Assembly: GCA_020073495.1 (NCBI GenBank)
Contig: JAIQFD010000004.1
Coordinates: 485,001 to 549,000, forward strand
Direction: 5' to 3'
From: Terriglobia bacterium
Lineage (GTDB): Bacteria > Acidobacteriota > Terriglobia > Terriglobales > Acidobacteriaceae
Length of the DNA: 64,000 nt
Positions 27,441-35,223 of this stretch are shown here, one piece after another (the stretch's first letter is position 1; each line of letters starts with the position of its first letter). The notes under the pieces were generated by a model. That model did no database searches. It saw only the letters and a program-made list of their open reading frames with translations, and was not told the DNA's origin. The position numbers were made by a program, and so were the translations under genes.

Positions 27441-28384
27441 CTGAAGTGCTCCCAGCCTCCCGCCTCCAATTCGCGCTTCCGCCCGGCCGCATCCACCAGC
27501 GACATCTTTCTGCCCCCCACCACTTCGCCCACCAGCGTCACCTTGACTCCAGCGACCCGCTCCGGGACCGGCTTGGCCGAGGTGAATAGCAACTCGTAAT
27601 CCTCCCCGCCGTGCAGCGCCAGGTCCAGCGTCGCCCCGCGTGCCACCGGCACCGCCTCGGCCTCGACCACCGCTCCCACACGGCTCTCCTCGCAGATGTG
27701 GCTCAGGTCGGTCGAAAGCCCGTCACTCACGTCAATGCACGCCGACGCGATTTCCCGCAGAGCCTGCCCCACCTTGATTCTGGGCTCCGGCAGAGAAGTC
27801 TTAAAGCCCCCTTGCGTCGGCCGAGCGCGCAGCCCGCGAATCTCCACCGCCGCCCCTCCCAACTCCCCCGTCACGTAGATTCCGTCTTCCGCCGTTGCCC
27901 CAGACCGCATCAGCGCCTCGCCCTTCGGCACCTGCCCAACCACCACGATGTCTGCCATGACTCCCTTTGGCGACTGCGCCACGTCTCCGCCCGCCAACGA
28001 CACTCCATGCCGCCGCGCCAGTTTGAGCAGGCCATTGAAAAATTCATCGACCCATCGCTGCGGAATGTTCTTCGGCAGTGCCAACGACAGGAACGCCGCT
28101 AGCGGCTCCCCACCCATGGCCGCGACATCGCTCAACCCTCGCACCAGGCAGCGGTGTCCGATCACAGAAGCAGGTTGCCACTCCCGCCGAAAGTGAATCC
28201 CCTCCAGGCTGAAGTCCGTGGTGACCAGAATCTCGTGCCCCGGACGCACCCCCAGCACGGCGCAGTCGTCACCGATCCCGGCGACTACCCGGCACCCTGG
28301 CTTGCCTGGTTTTGGCGAGCCAGGGTGCCCGGCCATCTTGCGAATCTTCGCGATCAGTTCTCGTTCCTTCAGCGGCACGCGCAA
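27437..28384 (-). CDS. thiL: Thiamine-monophosphate kinase
   Basis: Last step of thiamine diphosphate synthesis: ATP plus thiamine phosphate gives thiamine diphosphate. The 315-residue product has the AIR-synthase-like fold: GIGDDCAVLG for nucleotide/metal binding, ILVTTDFSLEGIHFRREW, SDVAAMGGEPLAAFLSLALP, VSLAGGDVAQS, and ACIDVSDGLSTDLSHICEES near the C-terminus. It is the first gene of the minus-strand operon thiL-tilS-hpt and overlaps tilS by four bases. No TPP riboswitch was recognised upstream. Confidence 0.93.
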   Translation of the reverse strand: MRVPLKERELIAKIRKMAGHPGSPKPGKPGCRVVAGIGDDCAVLGVRPGHEILVTTDFSLEGIHFRREWQPASVIGHRCLVRGLSDVAAMGGEPLAAFLSLALPKNIPQRWVDEFFNGLLKLARRHGVSLAGGDVAQSPKGVMADIVVVGQVPKGEALMRSGATAEDGIYVTGELGGAAVEIRGLRARPTQGGFKTSLPEPRIKVGQALREIASACIDVSDGLSTDLSHICEESRVGAVVEAEAVPVARGATLDLALHGGEDYELLFTSAKPVPERVAGVKVTLVGEVVGGRKMSLVDAAGRKRELEAGGWEHFR

Positions 28385-28804
28385 TACCCTACCAGTTTCG
28401 AGGGCAAAGGTCTGTGTTACCTGGTCCGAACGTCATTCCGAGCGAGCGCCGCGCCGCGGCTACCGTCAAGGGACCTGCATTTCGATCCCAGCGATCTCGG
28501 CGATTACCCTGGTCCCCGTCCGTACGTTGCCTTTGGTACAACCCAAAAGCCTAACCCCAGTTACCCTTCCGGCATCTACCCCGATTGCGGGACGTGCCAC
28601 TACTCTGGTTGACATGGATGGCGGGGTTTGTTAGGGTTCCCCGTTCTCATCCTGGCTCTCTGGCCTTGGGCCCTACGGTGGAAGATCGCACCTCGGGCGG
28701 GAATGTCAGACCTCGCAACTGACCTTCCCGAGTCCGACAGAACGACGGGCCAAATCGCAGGCAAGTAACCTGGGCGTAGTTTCCCGGGTGACTGGAGATT
28801 ACCT
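28385..28804. other. 420-base divergent gap between thiL and the M23 peptidase gene
   Basis: No protein gene is supported. A candidate promoter for the M23 gene lies at 28609-28636 and GGAG at about 28793-28796 is its ribosome site. The roughly 160-base leader between them is GC-rich and could fold, but I matched it to no known riboswitch, including the c-di-AMP and c-di-GMP classes. Confidence 0.5.
28609..28636 (+). promoter_or_regulatory. Candidate promoter for the M23 peptidase gene
   Basis: A perfect TTGACA at 28609-28614 followed after 16 bases by TTAGGG, a weak -10. The leader to the start codon would be about 160 bases. Support is the -35 match only. Confidence 0.35.
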
Positions 28805-29716
28805 TTGCGAAAACGTTATTACATCATGCTGGTTGCCCGCGACGGAGAGGGACAACTACGCAAGATCCCCATCCCCCTCCATTATCTGTATGTTTTCCTC
28901 TCCGGCGCCGTCATTGGGATGCTGACCATCACCGGCATGGCGGGTTCCTACGCCCGCATGCTGTGGAAGGTCTCGCATTTCAACCAGCTCCGCTCCCAGA
29001 CCGTCGCTCTGAAGACCCAGTACAACAATCTGGAGAAGGTGGCGCAGGAGAAAGAGATCCAGGTCGCCTCGCTGGGCTCGCTGGCCAATGAAGTTTCCGC
29101 CATGTATGGCCTGAAGTCAGACCCCACCTTGAGCATGGCCTCGGCCCATAGCGAATTCACCGGTGAGCAGGTGGCCAACTCCATCGGCCAGCTTCACGCG
29201 CTGAAGTCCTCCGCGATGAACGGCGTGGCCACCATTGGCATTGCCTTCGGCTCGCGCAACGCCAGCGTGGCGGACTGGGTACGCATGGCCAAGGCCCCGA
29301 CCCTGTGGCCCGTCGAGGGCATGATCACGGGCGCGTTCGGCGAGCGCATCGATCCCTTCAACGGGGAAGGCGCCTTCCACAGCGGCGTGGACATCTCCAG
29401 CACCTACGGCCACCCCGTGATTGCTCCGGCCGACGGCGTCGTGACCTTCGCCGACATCATGGCCGGTTACGGGCGCATGGTCGTGGTCGAGCACGGCAAC
29501 GGCATCTCCACCCGCTACGGCCACCTGTCGGGTTGCGCCGTCACGGTCGGACAGACCATTCAGCGCGGCGACACCATCGGCTACGTGGGCCTGAGTGGAC
29601 GCAGCACCGGCCCCCACCTCCATTACGAAGTCCGCATCCACGACGCCCCCGTCAACCCCCACAAGTACCTGCGCACGACCTTCGCCTCCGTGCACACTTA
29701 CGCCGGCGGCTCGTAA
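28805..29716 (+). CDS. M23-family (LytM-like) peptidoglycan endopeptidase or regulator
   Basis: A 303-residue envelope protein with one N-terminal membrane anchor (YLYVFLSGAVIGMLTITGMAG). A coiled-coil stretch (RSQTVALKTQYNNLEKVAQEKEI is the core) is followed by a C-terminal LytM domain. Zinc and catalytic residues are all present: His and Asp in FHSGVDIS, His in STRYGHLSG, and His-x-His in GPHLHYEVR, so it may be an active endopeptidase. The start is a TTG at 28805, preceded by GGAG. Such proteins cut cross-links or activate amidases at division. A strong terminator follows the stop by about 20 bases. Confidence 0.88.
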   Translation: MRKRYYIMLVARDGEGQLRKIPIPLHYLYVFLSGAVIGMLTITGMAGSYARMLWKVSHFNQLRSQTVALKTQYNNLEKVAQEKEIQVASLGSLANEVSAMYGLKSDPTLSMASAHSEFTGEQVANSIGQLHALKSSAMNGVATIGIAFGSRNASVADWVRMAKAPTLWPVEGMITGAFGERIDPFNGEGAFHSGVDISSTYGHPVIAPADGVVTFADIMAGYGRMVVVEHGNGISTRYGHLSGCAVTVGQTIQRGDTIGYVGLSGRSTGPHLHYEVRIHDAPVNPHKYLRTTFASVHTYAGGS

Positions 29717-29734
29717 CCTAACGTTCGACAACGT

Positions 29735-29763
29735 AGCCCGCGCGCCCTCGCGCGGGCTTTTTC
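29735..29763 (+). terminator. Intrinsic terminator after the M23 gene
   Basis: AGCCCGCGCG, loop CCCT, CGCGCGGGCT, then five T. It is a perfect ten-base stem just downstream of the M23 stop codon. Confidence 0.9.
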
Positions 29764-29848
29764 GTGTCCGCGAAACTTTACATCCCGTCGGGACCCAGCG
29801 GTGTAGCCGCCGCGAATGTACCGGGGTCCCCAGCGCGCCCGGCAGCGC

Positions 29849-30628
29849 TCACGTGCCGGGTTGCACGATGGCGATGCGTGTCTCCTGTCCGGTGCTGCCG
29901 ATGGCGATGACCTTGGACGCACCCGGGCGGTCCACCGCGAGGATCTGCTGGCCGTTGATCTCCGTCAACGTCGCATCAGGGTACCGTTCCCGGTAGTAGC
30001 GGACCACCGCTGAAACAGGATCGGTGGTGGTGTAAACCTCTCGGGTAACGGGAATGCCGATGTCAGGAATGTTGGCGTCCTCAACGTTGACCGGCTGCGA
30101 CCCGGGATAGCGGTCGGAACCGGACGGGACTGCCGATGGCGCTGGCGTATTGCCCGGGCCACCGTGCTGCGTCATCTGCGCCAATGCTTTCTGCACTTGT
30201 TCCAGGTCGATGCCGCCCGCGGGCGCGTTGCTCGTTGGGTTGCCTGTGCTGGGAACGCTTGCCTGGGGCGGTGGCTGCGGTTGAGGACCGGAAGCCAGAG
30301 GGCTGGTTGGCTGGTCGGGCGGGTTCTGGGCCGCGGGTGGCTGCGCGGGGGCCGCTTGCGGCTGCCCTTGCGGGGCAGCGGCGGTCGCGCCACTCACTCG
30401 CGAGCTTTCCGAGGCTCTTCTTGCCGACAGCACACTGCTCAGCAGCACCCCCACGGCTATTGCCAGGACCAACCCGCCCAGCACCACCAGGAGGCGCATC
30501 TCCTTGTGCTGGCGACGCATTTTGGCGTCCATGGCCGCGGCCGCGTCGGGGGCGACGGGCGCGCCGCAGGCCGCGCAGAAGCGCATCCCATCCGTCACTT
30601 GCTTTCCGCAGTGGGCACAAAACGGCAC
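29849..30628 (-). CDS. Zinc-ribbon, single-pass membrane protein
   Basis: The N-terminus is a zinc ribbon (PFCAHCGKQVTDGMRFCAACGAP, with two CxxC pairs). A charged linker follows, then one membrane helix (LLVVLGGLVLAIAVGVLLSS), a long Pro/Gln/Ala-rich spacer, and a C-terminal domain of about 90 residues (VVRYYRERYPDATLTEINGQ, ILAVDRPGASKVIAIGS). Function unknown. I chose the GTG at 30628, which starts right at the zinc ribbon; an in-frame GTG at 30649 would add seven residues. It is convergent with the M23 gene; the terminator at 29735 lies between them. Confidence 0.68.
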   Translation of the reverse strand: MPFCAHCGKQVTDGMRFCAACGAPVAPDAAAAMDAKMRRQHKEMRLLVVLGGLVLAIAVGVLLSSVLSARRASESSRVSGATAAAPQGQPQAAPAQPPAAQNPPDQPTSPLASGPQPQPPPQASVPSTGNPTSNAPAGGIDLEQVQKALAQMTQHGGPGNTPAPSAVPSGSDRYPGSQPVNVEDANIPDIGIPVTREVYTTTDPVSAVVRYYRERYPDATLTEINGQQILAVDRPGASKVIAIGSTGQETRIAIVQPGT

Positions 30629-31020
30629 TGCGGCCAAGTATACCCCCACGTTTATTGCCGAAGGCGCCTGGCCCGCACCTGGGCGGTCCCGGCATTGCTA
30701 GCGAGAAGGGGATTAACCGATCTACCCAAACTTCCCCACCAGGTCTGCAGAAGAGAAGAGCAAGGACGAAAGAACAGTCAAACGGCGTACCTGAGAACCT
30801 GGGTTGAGAAATGGTCTTCCACGACCGCGGGATTTACCAGGACAGGCACGCGCGGAACTCATCATGGCCCGGAGATCTTCTCCACAAAGAGGCCGGATAC
30901 ATTTGCGCAGACTGAATTTCTTCCTTCAACGTTCACTCTTGCACTCGCGCGGCGGACCATACATTCTCAACAGTTACAGGTGGCGCAGAACCGCCCTGCC
31001 ATCGACACTGGTGCCCGTCG
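30629..31020. other. 392-base region, no supported gene
   Basis: Contains hairpin-family copy R1 near 30699-30720 and otherwise sequence with no convincing frame, ribosome site or RNA structure that I can name. It marks the left edge of the accessory-looking stretch. Confidence 0.5.
30699..30720 (+). repeat. Dispersed hairpin repeat, copy R1 (degenerate)
   Basis: GCGAGAAGGGGATTAACC; it has the left arm and loop of the family but a damaged right arm. Confidence 0.5.
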
Positions 31021-31206
31021 TCAGGGTTGATCGGTGCGCCGTCCAGCCGCCCGATCGAGCAGGTCCGCGACGAGCGAAAGCGCATTACGCTGCTGCTCGG
31101 TGAGTCCCTTCCGCTCTGCAGCGATCTTCCGGAGAAGGCCAGTGTCGCGGGATGCCAGCGCCGCCTCGATACTGCTCTGGCCTGGCTTGTCGGGGGAGTC
31201 AATCAC
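31021..31206 (-). CDS. Small hypothetical protein, possible gene
   Basis: A 61-residue helical product from a GTG at 31206 (MIDSPDKPGQSSIEAALAS to DLLDRAAGRRTDQP). The sequence is amphipathic and protein-like (LLRKIAAERKGLTEQQ), unlike the surrounding frames. The frame is open 29 codons further upstream, but that part looks random. No clear ribosome site. I recognise no family. Confidence 0.35.
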   Translation of the reverse strand: MIDSPDKPGQSSIEAALASRDTGLLRKIAAERKGLTEQQRNALSLVADLLDRAAGRRTDQP

Positions 31207-31673
31207 GTCGCTGCATTGTAATCGAGGATGACAGGTGTGATAGCTGCGGCGGGGGTGGAGCGCGCCAAAGGGAAAGCGATTGCTGGAAAACACATGGATG
31301 GACTGGAATTAGGCCGCAAGCCGCAGGGCTGGTCGTGCTTCCAATCAAGACCCGCAGTTCGCGGTGCCACCGCACAAACGGGTTTCGTTATCTGTTCTCG
31401 AAACACCGTGCCTTTCGGCCTAATTTCAGCGTGGATGTCGTCGCAATTCGGTGGCCAATCCTGCACGGTGGAGGTAAGTTGCGGCAGTGCTGAATGTTGC
31501 GAGATCTTTTGCTTAACACGGCTTCTGGCACCCGCAGGCAAATTGTGCAAAGGATTGCATCCCTGGGCGTGGCAATTTCCCCCATGACCGGATAGTCGGT
31601 GAGAAGGGGATTTCTCGCCAGCTATCGAATTTGGTTGGTTCAACTCGGAACCCAAGCGACTATGCTCTTACCC
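31207..31673. other. 467-base region, no supported gene
   Basis: Open frames exist on both strands (about 31228-31587 plus, 31203-31655 minus), but their translations are Cys/Pro/Ser mixtures with no signal, motif or ribosome site. Hairpin copy R2 lies at 31598-31628, just upstream of the small HTH gene. Confidence 0.5.
31598..31628 (+). repeat. Dispersed hairpin repeat, copy R2
   Basis: GGTGAGAA-GGGGAT-TTCTCGCC followed by AGCTATCG; near-perfect eight-base arms. Confidence 0.8.
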
Positions 31674-31904
31674 ATGACCAGATACACGACAAAACAAGTT
31701 GCGAAGGCGGTTGGAGTCGGCTACCAGACATTGCTTCGATGGCTATATGCGAAGAGAATTCCGGAACCGCAACGCATTATTTATGGCGGACAGAAGCTTC
31801 GGCTTTGGGCCAAGCAAGACATTGCCATAGCCCGAAAGTTCAAGGCGGCACACTACCAGGCCCATCGCAGCAGGAAGCACAAGCCGAAGCGGAAGACGCT
31901 CTAA
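31674..31904 (+). CDS. Small MerR-like helix-turn-helix DNA-binding protein
   Basis: A 76-residue protein whose first 45 residues form a MerR-type winged helix: YTTKQVAKAVGVGYQTLLRW as the HTH, then LYAKRIPEP and a wing with RIIYGGQKLRLWAKQDI. The tail is strongly basic (RSRKHKPKRKTL). There is no effector domain, so it resembles phage excisionase/AlpA-like or orphan MerR regulators. Start ATG at 31674; ATG at 31662 is an alternative. It is lower in GC than the core genes, flanked by hairpin repeats R2 and R3, and sits among small genes of unknown function, consistent with acquired DNA. Confidence 0.7.
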   Translation: MTRYTTKQVAKAVGVGYQTLLRWLYAKRIPEPQRIIYGGQKLRLWAKQDIAIARKFKAAHYQAHRSRKHKPKRKTL

Positions 31905-32002
31905 CATCGTCAATGCCAGAGCAGGGCATGGCCAAAGAACGGCTGTAAGGGCCTCGGAATCCATGACGCATTACACGGGCGAAACGTGAATCAACTTGAG
32001 AC

Positions 32003-32034
32003 AACTGGCGAGAAGGGGATTTCACGACAACTAA
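32003..32034 (+). repeat. Dispersed hairpin repeat, copy R3
   Basis: AACTGGCGAGAAGGGGAT then TTCACGACAACTAA; the right arm is imperfect. Confidence 0.7.
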
Positions 32035-32082
32035 TGCTCTCCAATAACTCAGCCGGCCTCCGCTGATCGGAGCGTTGCGGAC

Positions 32083-32114
32083 ATTGGCGAGAAAAGGGTT
32101 TCTCACAACTCTCG
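32083..32114 (+). repeat. Dispersed hairpin repeat, copy R4
   Basis: ATTGGCGAGAAAAGGGT then TTCTCACAACTCTCG. Confidence 0.7.
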
Positions 32115-32216
32115 GCCTGAAATCAGCGTATCGCGCCGCAGACTGATGCCATGCCGACTTATCAACACGCAGATTCGGTTGCCGCATCGCTTGTACGTGG
32201 CAGGCGACCTCTCGGC

Positions 32217-32510
32217 CTAAAGATTGAGAAAGAAAACGGGTGCAAGTGCTGCGAGCGCGGCACCGGCTTGCAGCGCAAGTATGTGCAGCGCCTGTCTTGG
32301 CGTCCGCGGTAGCCACTTGATCGCGAAGAACGCCACGATCGGCACCTGTGCAATCATGAGCAGCTGAAAGATATGGGCAGCAGTGCCCTCATCAGCCTCA
32401 CGGACAGCCACGAACATAGCAACGTGACCAAGCACCGTGGCTAGGGCGGCGAACGACATTGCCACTGGAAGCCAGGCGCTGGGCTGTTTCAATGGTGTTG
32501 CAGTGTTCAT
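32217..32510 (-). CDS. Small polytopic membrane protein
   Basis: A 97-residue protein with three hydrophobic segments: WLPVAMSFAALATVLGHVAMF, HIFQLLMIAQVPIVAFFAI and ILALQAGAALAALAPVFFL. The loop between the first two is acidic (READEGTA) and the second loop basic (KWLPRTPRQ). Function is unknown; it resembles many small uncharacterised integral proteins. It is on the minus strand within the repeat-rich stretch, with R4 about 100 bases beyond its stop and R5/R6 upstream. Confidence 0.6.
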   Translation of the reverse strand: MNTATPLKQPSAWLPVAMSFAALATVLGHVAMFVAVREADEGTAAHIFQLLMIAQVPIVAFFAIKWLPRTPRQALHILALQAGAALAALAPVFFLNL

Positions 32511-32650
32511 TCGACAGCCTCCACAATGGCTTCGGGTCCCGCCTCACGAGTAGGCGCAGATATTTTTCGATTGCAAAGAACGTTGCCGTGTAGAGCATGT
32601 CAGAAACGCGGCCGCTTTGCTAGGGTCCTACGTTTTCTGGAAGGGGTGAT

Positions 32651-32685
32651 GACTGGCGAGAACAGGCCTTCTCACCTGTTACGCC
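32651..32685 (-). repeat. Dispersed hairpin repeat, copy R5
   Basis: On the minus strand: GGCGTAACAGGTGAGAAGG then CCTGTTCTCGCCAGTC. Orientation is judged from the GAGAAGG side of the loop. Confidence 0.78.
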
Positions 32686-32698
32686 CCAACCCCGTATC

Positions 32699-32733
32699 GC
32701 TGGTAAGAAGGGGATTTTCCAATAGTTATCGCG
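32699..32733 (+). repeat. Dispersed hairpin repeat, copy R6
   Basis: GCTGGTAAGAAGGGGAT then TTTCCAATAGTTATCGC; diverged arms. Confidence 0.65.
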
Positions 32734-32849
32734 GAGTGGCGTTGGCACACGGGCTATTCAGGGGATGACACTCCAGCTATAGATTTGCCGATCCCGGAAG
32801 ATCGCCACGCTGAGCCCGTTCATAGCGCACGCTATTCTGACGTCCGGCG

Positions 32850-33347
32850 CTAACCACCGACTCGAACGATATCCAGCGTGCCGCCGGTCAGGTACCGCTG
32901 GTCACACAGCACGGCCCCGTCGAGGCCACCGCAAGTGGTGAGGTAGACGAGGGCGCCGCTGAACTCGTAATGCCCTGGTTTCTTCGGCGGGGCCGAAAGA
33001 TCCCCGATCAGGCGCTGCAATACTATCGTTACGCCCAACTTCGTCATCCCCGGACAATTGAGATAAATATGCAACCGGCTCGCGGCATAGATCTGGGGTT
33101 TGGGATCCTTGGGAAACCCGACTCTGCATGGGTTTGAAAGGATCTCCACATCGGCCAAGGGGACGCCGCTGTCCTCGGTGGCGATGGCCGGAACGGTGAA
33201 GTGGAAACTCGCCGTTTTCATCACCTCGGGAATCTCTTTCCACACGACGGTGTACTGGTAACCCTTGGCGGGAGGCGCGGCCTGTGTCGGGGACGAGATG
33301 CACAGCAAGAGTAGAGCGGAAGTGATCCAAGCCATCTTGTGTTTCAC
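32850..33347 (-). CDS. Exported hypothetical protein
   Basis: A 165-residue product with a signal peptide (KMAWITSALLLLCISSPTQA, cleavage after AQA-like site) and a mature beta-rich domain (YQYTVVWKEIPEVMKTASFHF, RLHIYLNCPG, GHYEFSGALVYLTTCGGLDG). Mature cysteines could pair. No family recognised. The start is the GTG at 33347, chosen because GGAGG lies six bases upstream; the frame extends further but without a ribosome site. Hairpin R7 lies about 95 bases upstream. Lower GC than core genes. Confidence 0.62.
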   Translation of the reverse strand: MKHKMAWITSALLLLCISSPTQAAPPAKGYQYTVVWKEIPEVMKTASFHFTVPAIATEDSGVPLADVEILSNPCRVGFPKDPKPQIYAASRLHIYLNCPGMTKLGVTIVLQRLIGDLSAPPKKPGHYEFSGALVYLTTCGGLDGAVLCDQRYLTGGTLDIVRVGG

Positions 33348-33442
33348 GCAATCCTCCGGGGAACTCGCGCGTCGCTCCAGCATTCCACTGAACGAACTGC
33401 ACGCCGTAATATAACGCGGAAAAACATAGGCCCGAACCGGCT

Positions 33443-33478
33443 TACTGTTGAGAACAGCCCTTCTCACCAGTTACGCGC
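33443..33478 (-). repeat. Dispersed hairpin repeat, copy R7
   Basis: On the minus strand: GCGTAACTGGTGAGAAGGG then CTGTTCTCAACAGTA; arms CTGGTGAGAA and TTCTCAACAG. Confidence 0.85.
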
Positions 33479-33561
33479 GAATTCTCGACAACCCAGAGTG
33501 GGATCACAGCTCCCGCTCGTTCATGTAACGAAACGGGCTGTGCTGCAAACATCGCACTCTT

Positions 33562-34011
33562 TCATTGGCAGCTCGGGAGTATGAGGTCCGGATTAGTGTT
33601 GAGCAGAAACGAAGTGAGAATCCAATCTTGCTCGGCTCGGTAAACCAAGAACTTGGCAAAAACTGGGCCCTTCTCAAAGTTGATGTTTAAGTAAATAACC
33701 CGAGTGTTTGATGAAAGGTTTTTTGACCGGATCAACTGGAAGCCCTTGAATGGCCCGTAGAAATCTTGAATTTGCCGCAAGACGTTAGCCTGGCTGAGTA
33801 CCTCCTTGCTTCCCTCAATGGGGCTGCCTTTAATCCAAGCCTTGACCGCTGCCTCCGGCCCTTCGGCTTTGTACGCTGCAATGCCAGAAAGAATGATTTT
33901 CGGAAGCTCGTCAGCGCCAGTCTCAGGGGAGGCCGCTCGTAGCAATGGGACGAACGTGACGAGCAACAATCCTATCGTTACAAGGTATTTGTCTCTTACT
34001 GGGTCCATCAT
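33562..34011 (-). CDS. Exported or anchored hypothetical protein
   Basis: A 149-residue product with an N-terminal hydrophobic signal (KYLVTIGLLLVTFVPLLRAA). The mature domain begins with a helix (LPKIILSGIAAYKAEGPEAA) and ends in a beta sheet (TRVIYLNINFEKGPVFAKFL, QDWILTSFLLNTNPDLILP). The layout resembles small NTF2- or DUF3887-like periplasmic domains, not assigned with confidence. The start is the tandem ATGATG at 34011 with GGAGG upstream; its leader shares the words GGAGGATTG with the gene at 33347. R7 lies about 80 bases beyond its stop and R8 upstream. Confidence 0.65.
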   Translation of the reverse strand: MMDPVRDKYLVTIGLLLVTFVPLLRAASPETGADELPKIILSGIAAYKAEGPEAAVKAWIKGSPIEGSKEVLSQANVLRQIQDFYGPFKGFQLIRSKNLSSNTRVIYLNINFEKGPVFAKFLVYRAEQDWILTSFLLNTNPDLILPSCQ

Positions 34012-34144
34012 GGTCAATCCTCCAGTCGAATGCGCGCAATTCGCATCTGAATCATATCCGTGCATCAAATGCAAAGCCAACACATGCTTTTCGTAGCGGG
34101 TCCGACGGACCGGCCTTTCGGGCACCGTCCCAAAGAGACGAGGT

Positions 34145-34180
34145 TAACTGTTGAGAACAACCCTTCTCACCAGTTACGCA
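34145..34180 (-). repeat. Dispersed hairpin repeat, copy R8
   Basis: On the minus strand: TGCGTAACTGGTGAGAAGGG then TTGTTCTCAACAGTTA. It lies three bases beyond the stop of the 34183-35223 gene. No T-tract follows, so it is not a typical terminator. Confidence 0.85.
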
Positions 34181-34182
34181 AT

Positions 34183-35223
34183 CTACTTCCGTCTCTTCTT
34201 CTTCGGCGCGGGTGGCGGTGCGGGTGCCGGGACCGGCGCGGTCATCTGCTCCGTCGGCGGCTCGGTCAACACCTTCTTGACGAAGCCGGGCGGCAACGTG
34301 GCGGTCAGGATGACGCGGTCGTCATGCTGCGCGACCTGGATGCTGTCAAAGAAGGCCTTGACGTCGGGGTCGCTCCCGCTCGGCTTCACGCTCGATTCGG
34401 CCCCGGTGAACATCGCCAGCAGGATCTGAAGATTGGCTGCGATGTTCTTCGCCTGCTGCTCGCTGGCGGCGAACGCTTCCATCTTTAGGCGGGCCGATCC
34501 CGTGTAGCGCACCGACGCCACCACCGTGGATCCGCCGACAAGGCCCCCGATCATGGGGATGTCGAGGCCCTTCGAGGGCAATTGCCCCAGGCCGCTGCTG
34601 CCCACGTTCCCGATGAACCATGCCAGGCTGCCGAAAAGCACGTCGTGGTAGTGCTCCCGTACCAGAGCCGGGCCGCCGCGCGGCACCGCCGACGACCGGT
34701 AGTGGTCGATGATCTCGTGGATCGCCGCCGGGTTTTCCAGATTCGAGACCGCCACCTGGTCCAGCCCCAGGATCGCCACCCGAACCGTGCGGCCCTCGTG
34801 CGGGATGGAGTAGATCGTGGTTTCGCGGTAATTCTCCACGCCCTGGGCCAGCTTCTTGAAGTACGCTTCGGCCCGGCTGCCATCGAACCGCCCCACCAGG
34901 ATTTCGGAGTAGCGCGTCTGCCCGCCTGCGGCCCCCGGGCCGTGCACCGCGAATGCCGCCTGGTCCAGGTCGCGCTCGAACTCGAAGCCGGTCTCGCGCA
35001 CGAACTGCTCGTACTCCGGCTCCCGCGGCGTGGTCGTCTTTTTCAGCACGCCCGCCATGCGCAGCGGCTTCAGATTGAGGTACAGGACGCCGTCTTCGAC
35101 CTCGGGCAGCAGCCGCACCGCATCCGGCGGTGCGTGCTTGCGCAGCCAGATGGCCACCCCGATGGCCGCCCCGATCAGCAGCACGATGACCGCGATCAGC
35201 AACTTCCGTCGCCGTCTCAGCAT
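34183..35223 (-). CDS. Membrane-anchored hypothetical protein
   Basis: A 346-residue protein with a basic N-terminus (MLRRRRK), one membrane helix (LLIAVIVLLIGAAIGVAIWL) and a large extracytoplasmic domain. Notable segments are VEDGVLYLNLKPLRMAGVL, SEILVGRFDGSRAEAYFKKL, YSIPHEGRTVRVAILGLDQ and STVVASVRYTGSARLKMEAF; the tail is Pro/Ala/Lys-rich. It looks like a two-lobed alpha/beta envelope protein of unknown function. No catalytic motif. Base composition matches the core genome, so it marks the right edge of the accessory stretch. Confidence 0.68.
   Translation of the reverse strand: MLRRRRKLLIAVIVLLIGAAIGVAIWLRKHAPPDAVRLLPEVEDGVLYLNLKPLRMAGVLKKTTTPREPEYEQFVRETGFEFERDLDQAAFAVHGPGAAGGQTRYSEILVGRFDGSRAEAYFKKLAQGVENYRETTIYSIPHEGRTVRVAILGLDQVAVSNLENPAAIHEIIDHYRSSAVPRGGPALVREHYHDVLFGSLAWFIGNVGSSGLGQLPSKGLDIPMIGGLVGGSTVVASVRYTGSARLKMEAFAASEQQAKNIAANLQILLAMFTGAESSVKPSGSDPDVKAFFDSIQVAQHDDRVILTATLPPGFVKKVLTEPPTEQMTAPVPAPAPPPAPKKKRRK

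Larger units (their letters stand above)
31905..32216. other. 312-base spacer carrying two hairpin repeats
   Basis: No gene is supported. Copies R3 and R4 of the dispersed hairpin lie about 50 bases apart here, between the HTH gene and the stop of the small membrane protein gene. Confidence 0.55.
32511..32849. other. 339-base spacer carrying two hairpin repeats
   Basis: Upstream region of the small membrane protein gene and downstream region of the next minus-strand gene. It holds R5 and R6, only about 15 bases apart and in opposite orientation. No gene is supported. Confidence 0.55.

Noticed and set aside
28640-28804. A riboswitch in the leader of the M23 peptidase gene
   Set aside because: M23 genes often follow c-di-AMP riboswitches, but I found no matching conserved core here.
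31203-31655. Small frames on both strands in 31.2-31.66 kb
   Set aside because: No ribosome site, signal, motif or protein-like pattern; composition looks random.
30699-34180. The hairpin repeats as integron attC sites
   Set aside because: They are only about 32-36 bases, occur in both orientations, lack proper RYYYAAC/GTTRRRY pairs, and no integron integrase is present.
30699-34180. The hairpin repeats as a type III antitoxin array or a CRISPR
   Set aside because: Copies are hundreds of bases apart, with variable spacing and no adjacent toxin or cas gene.
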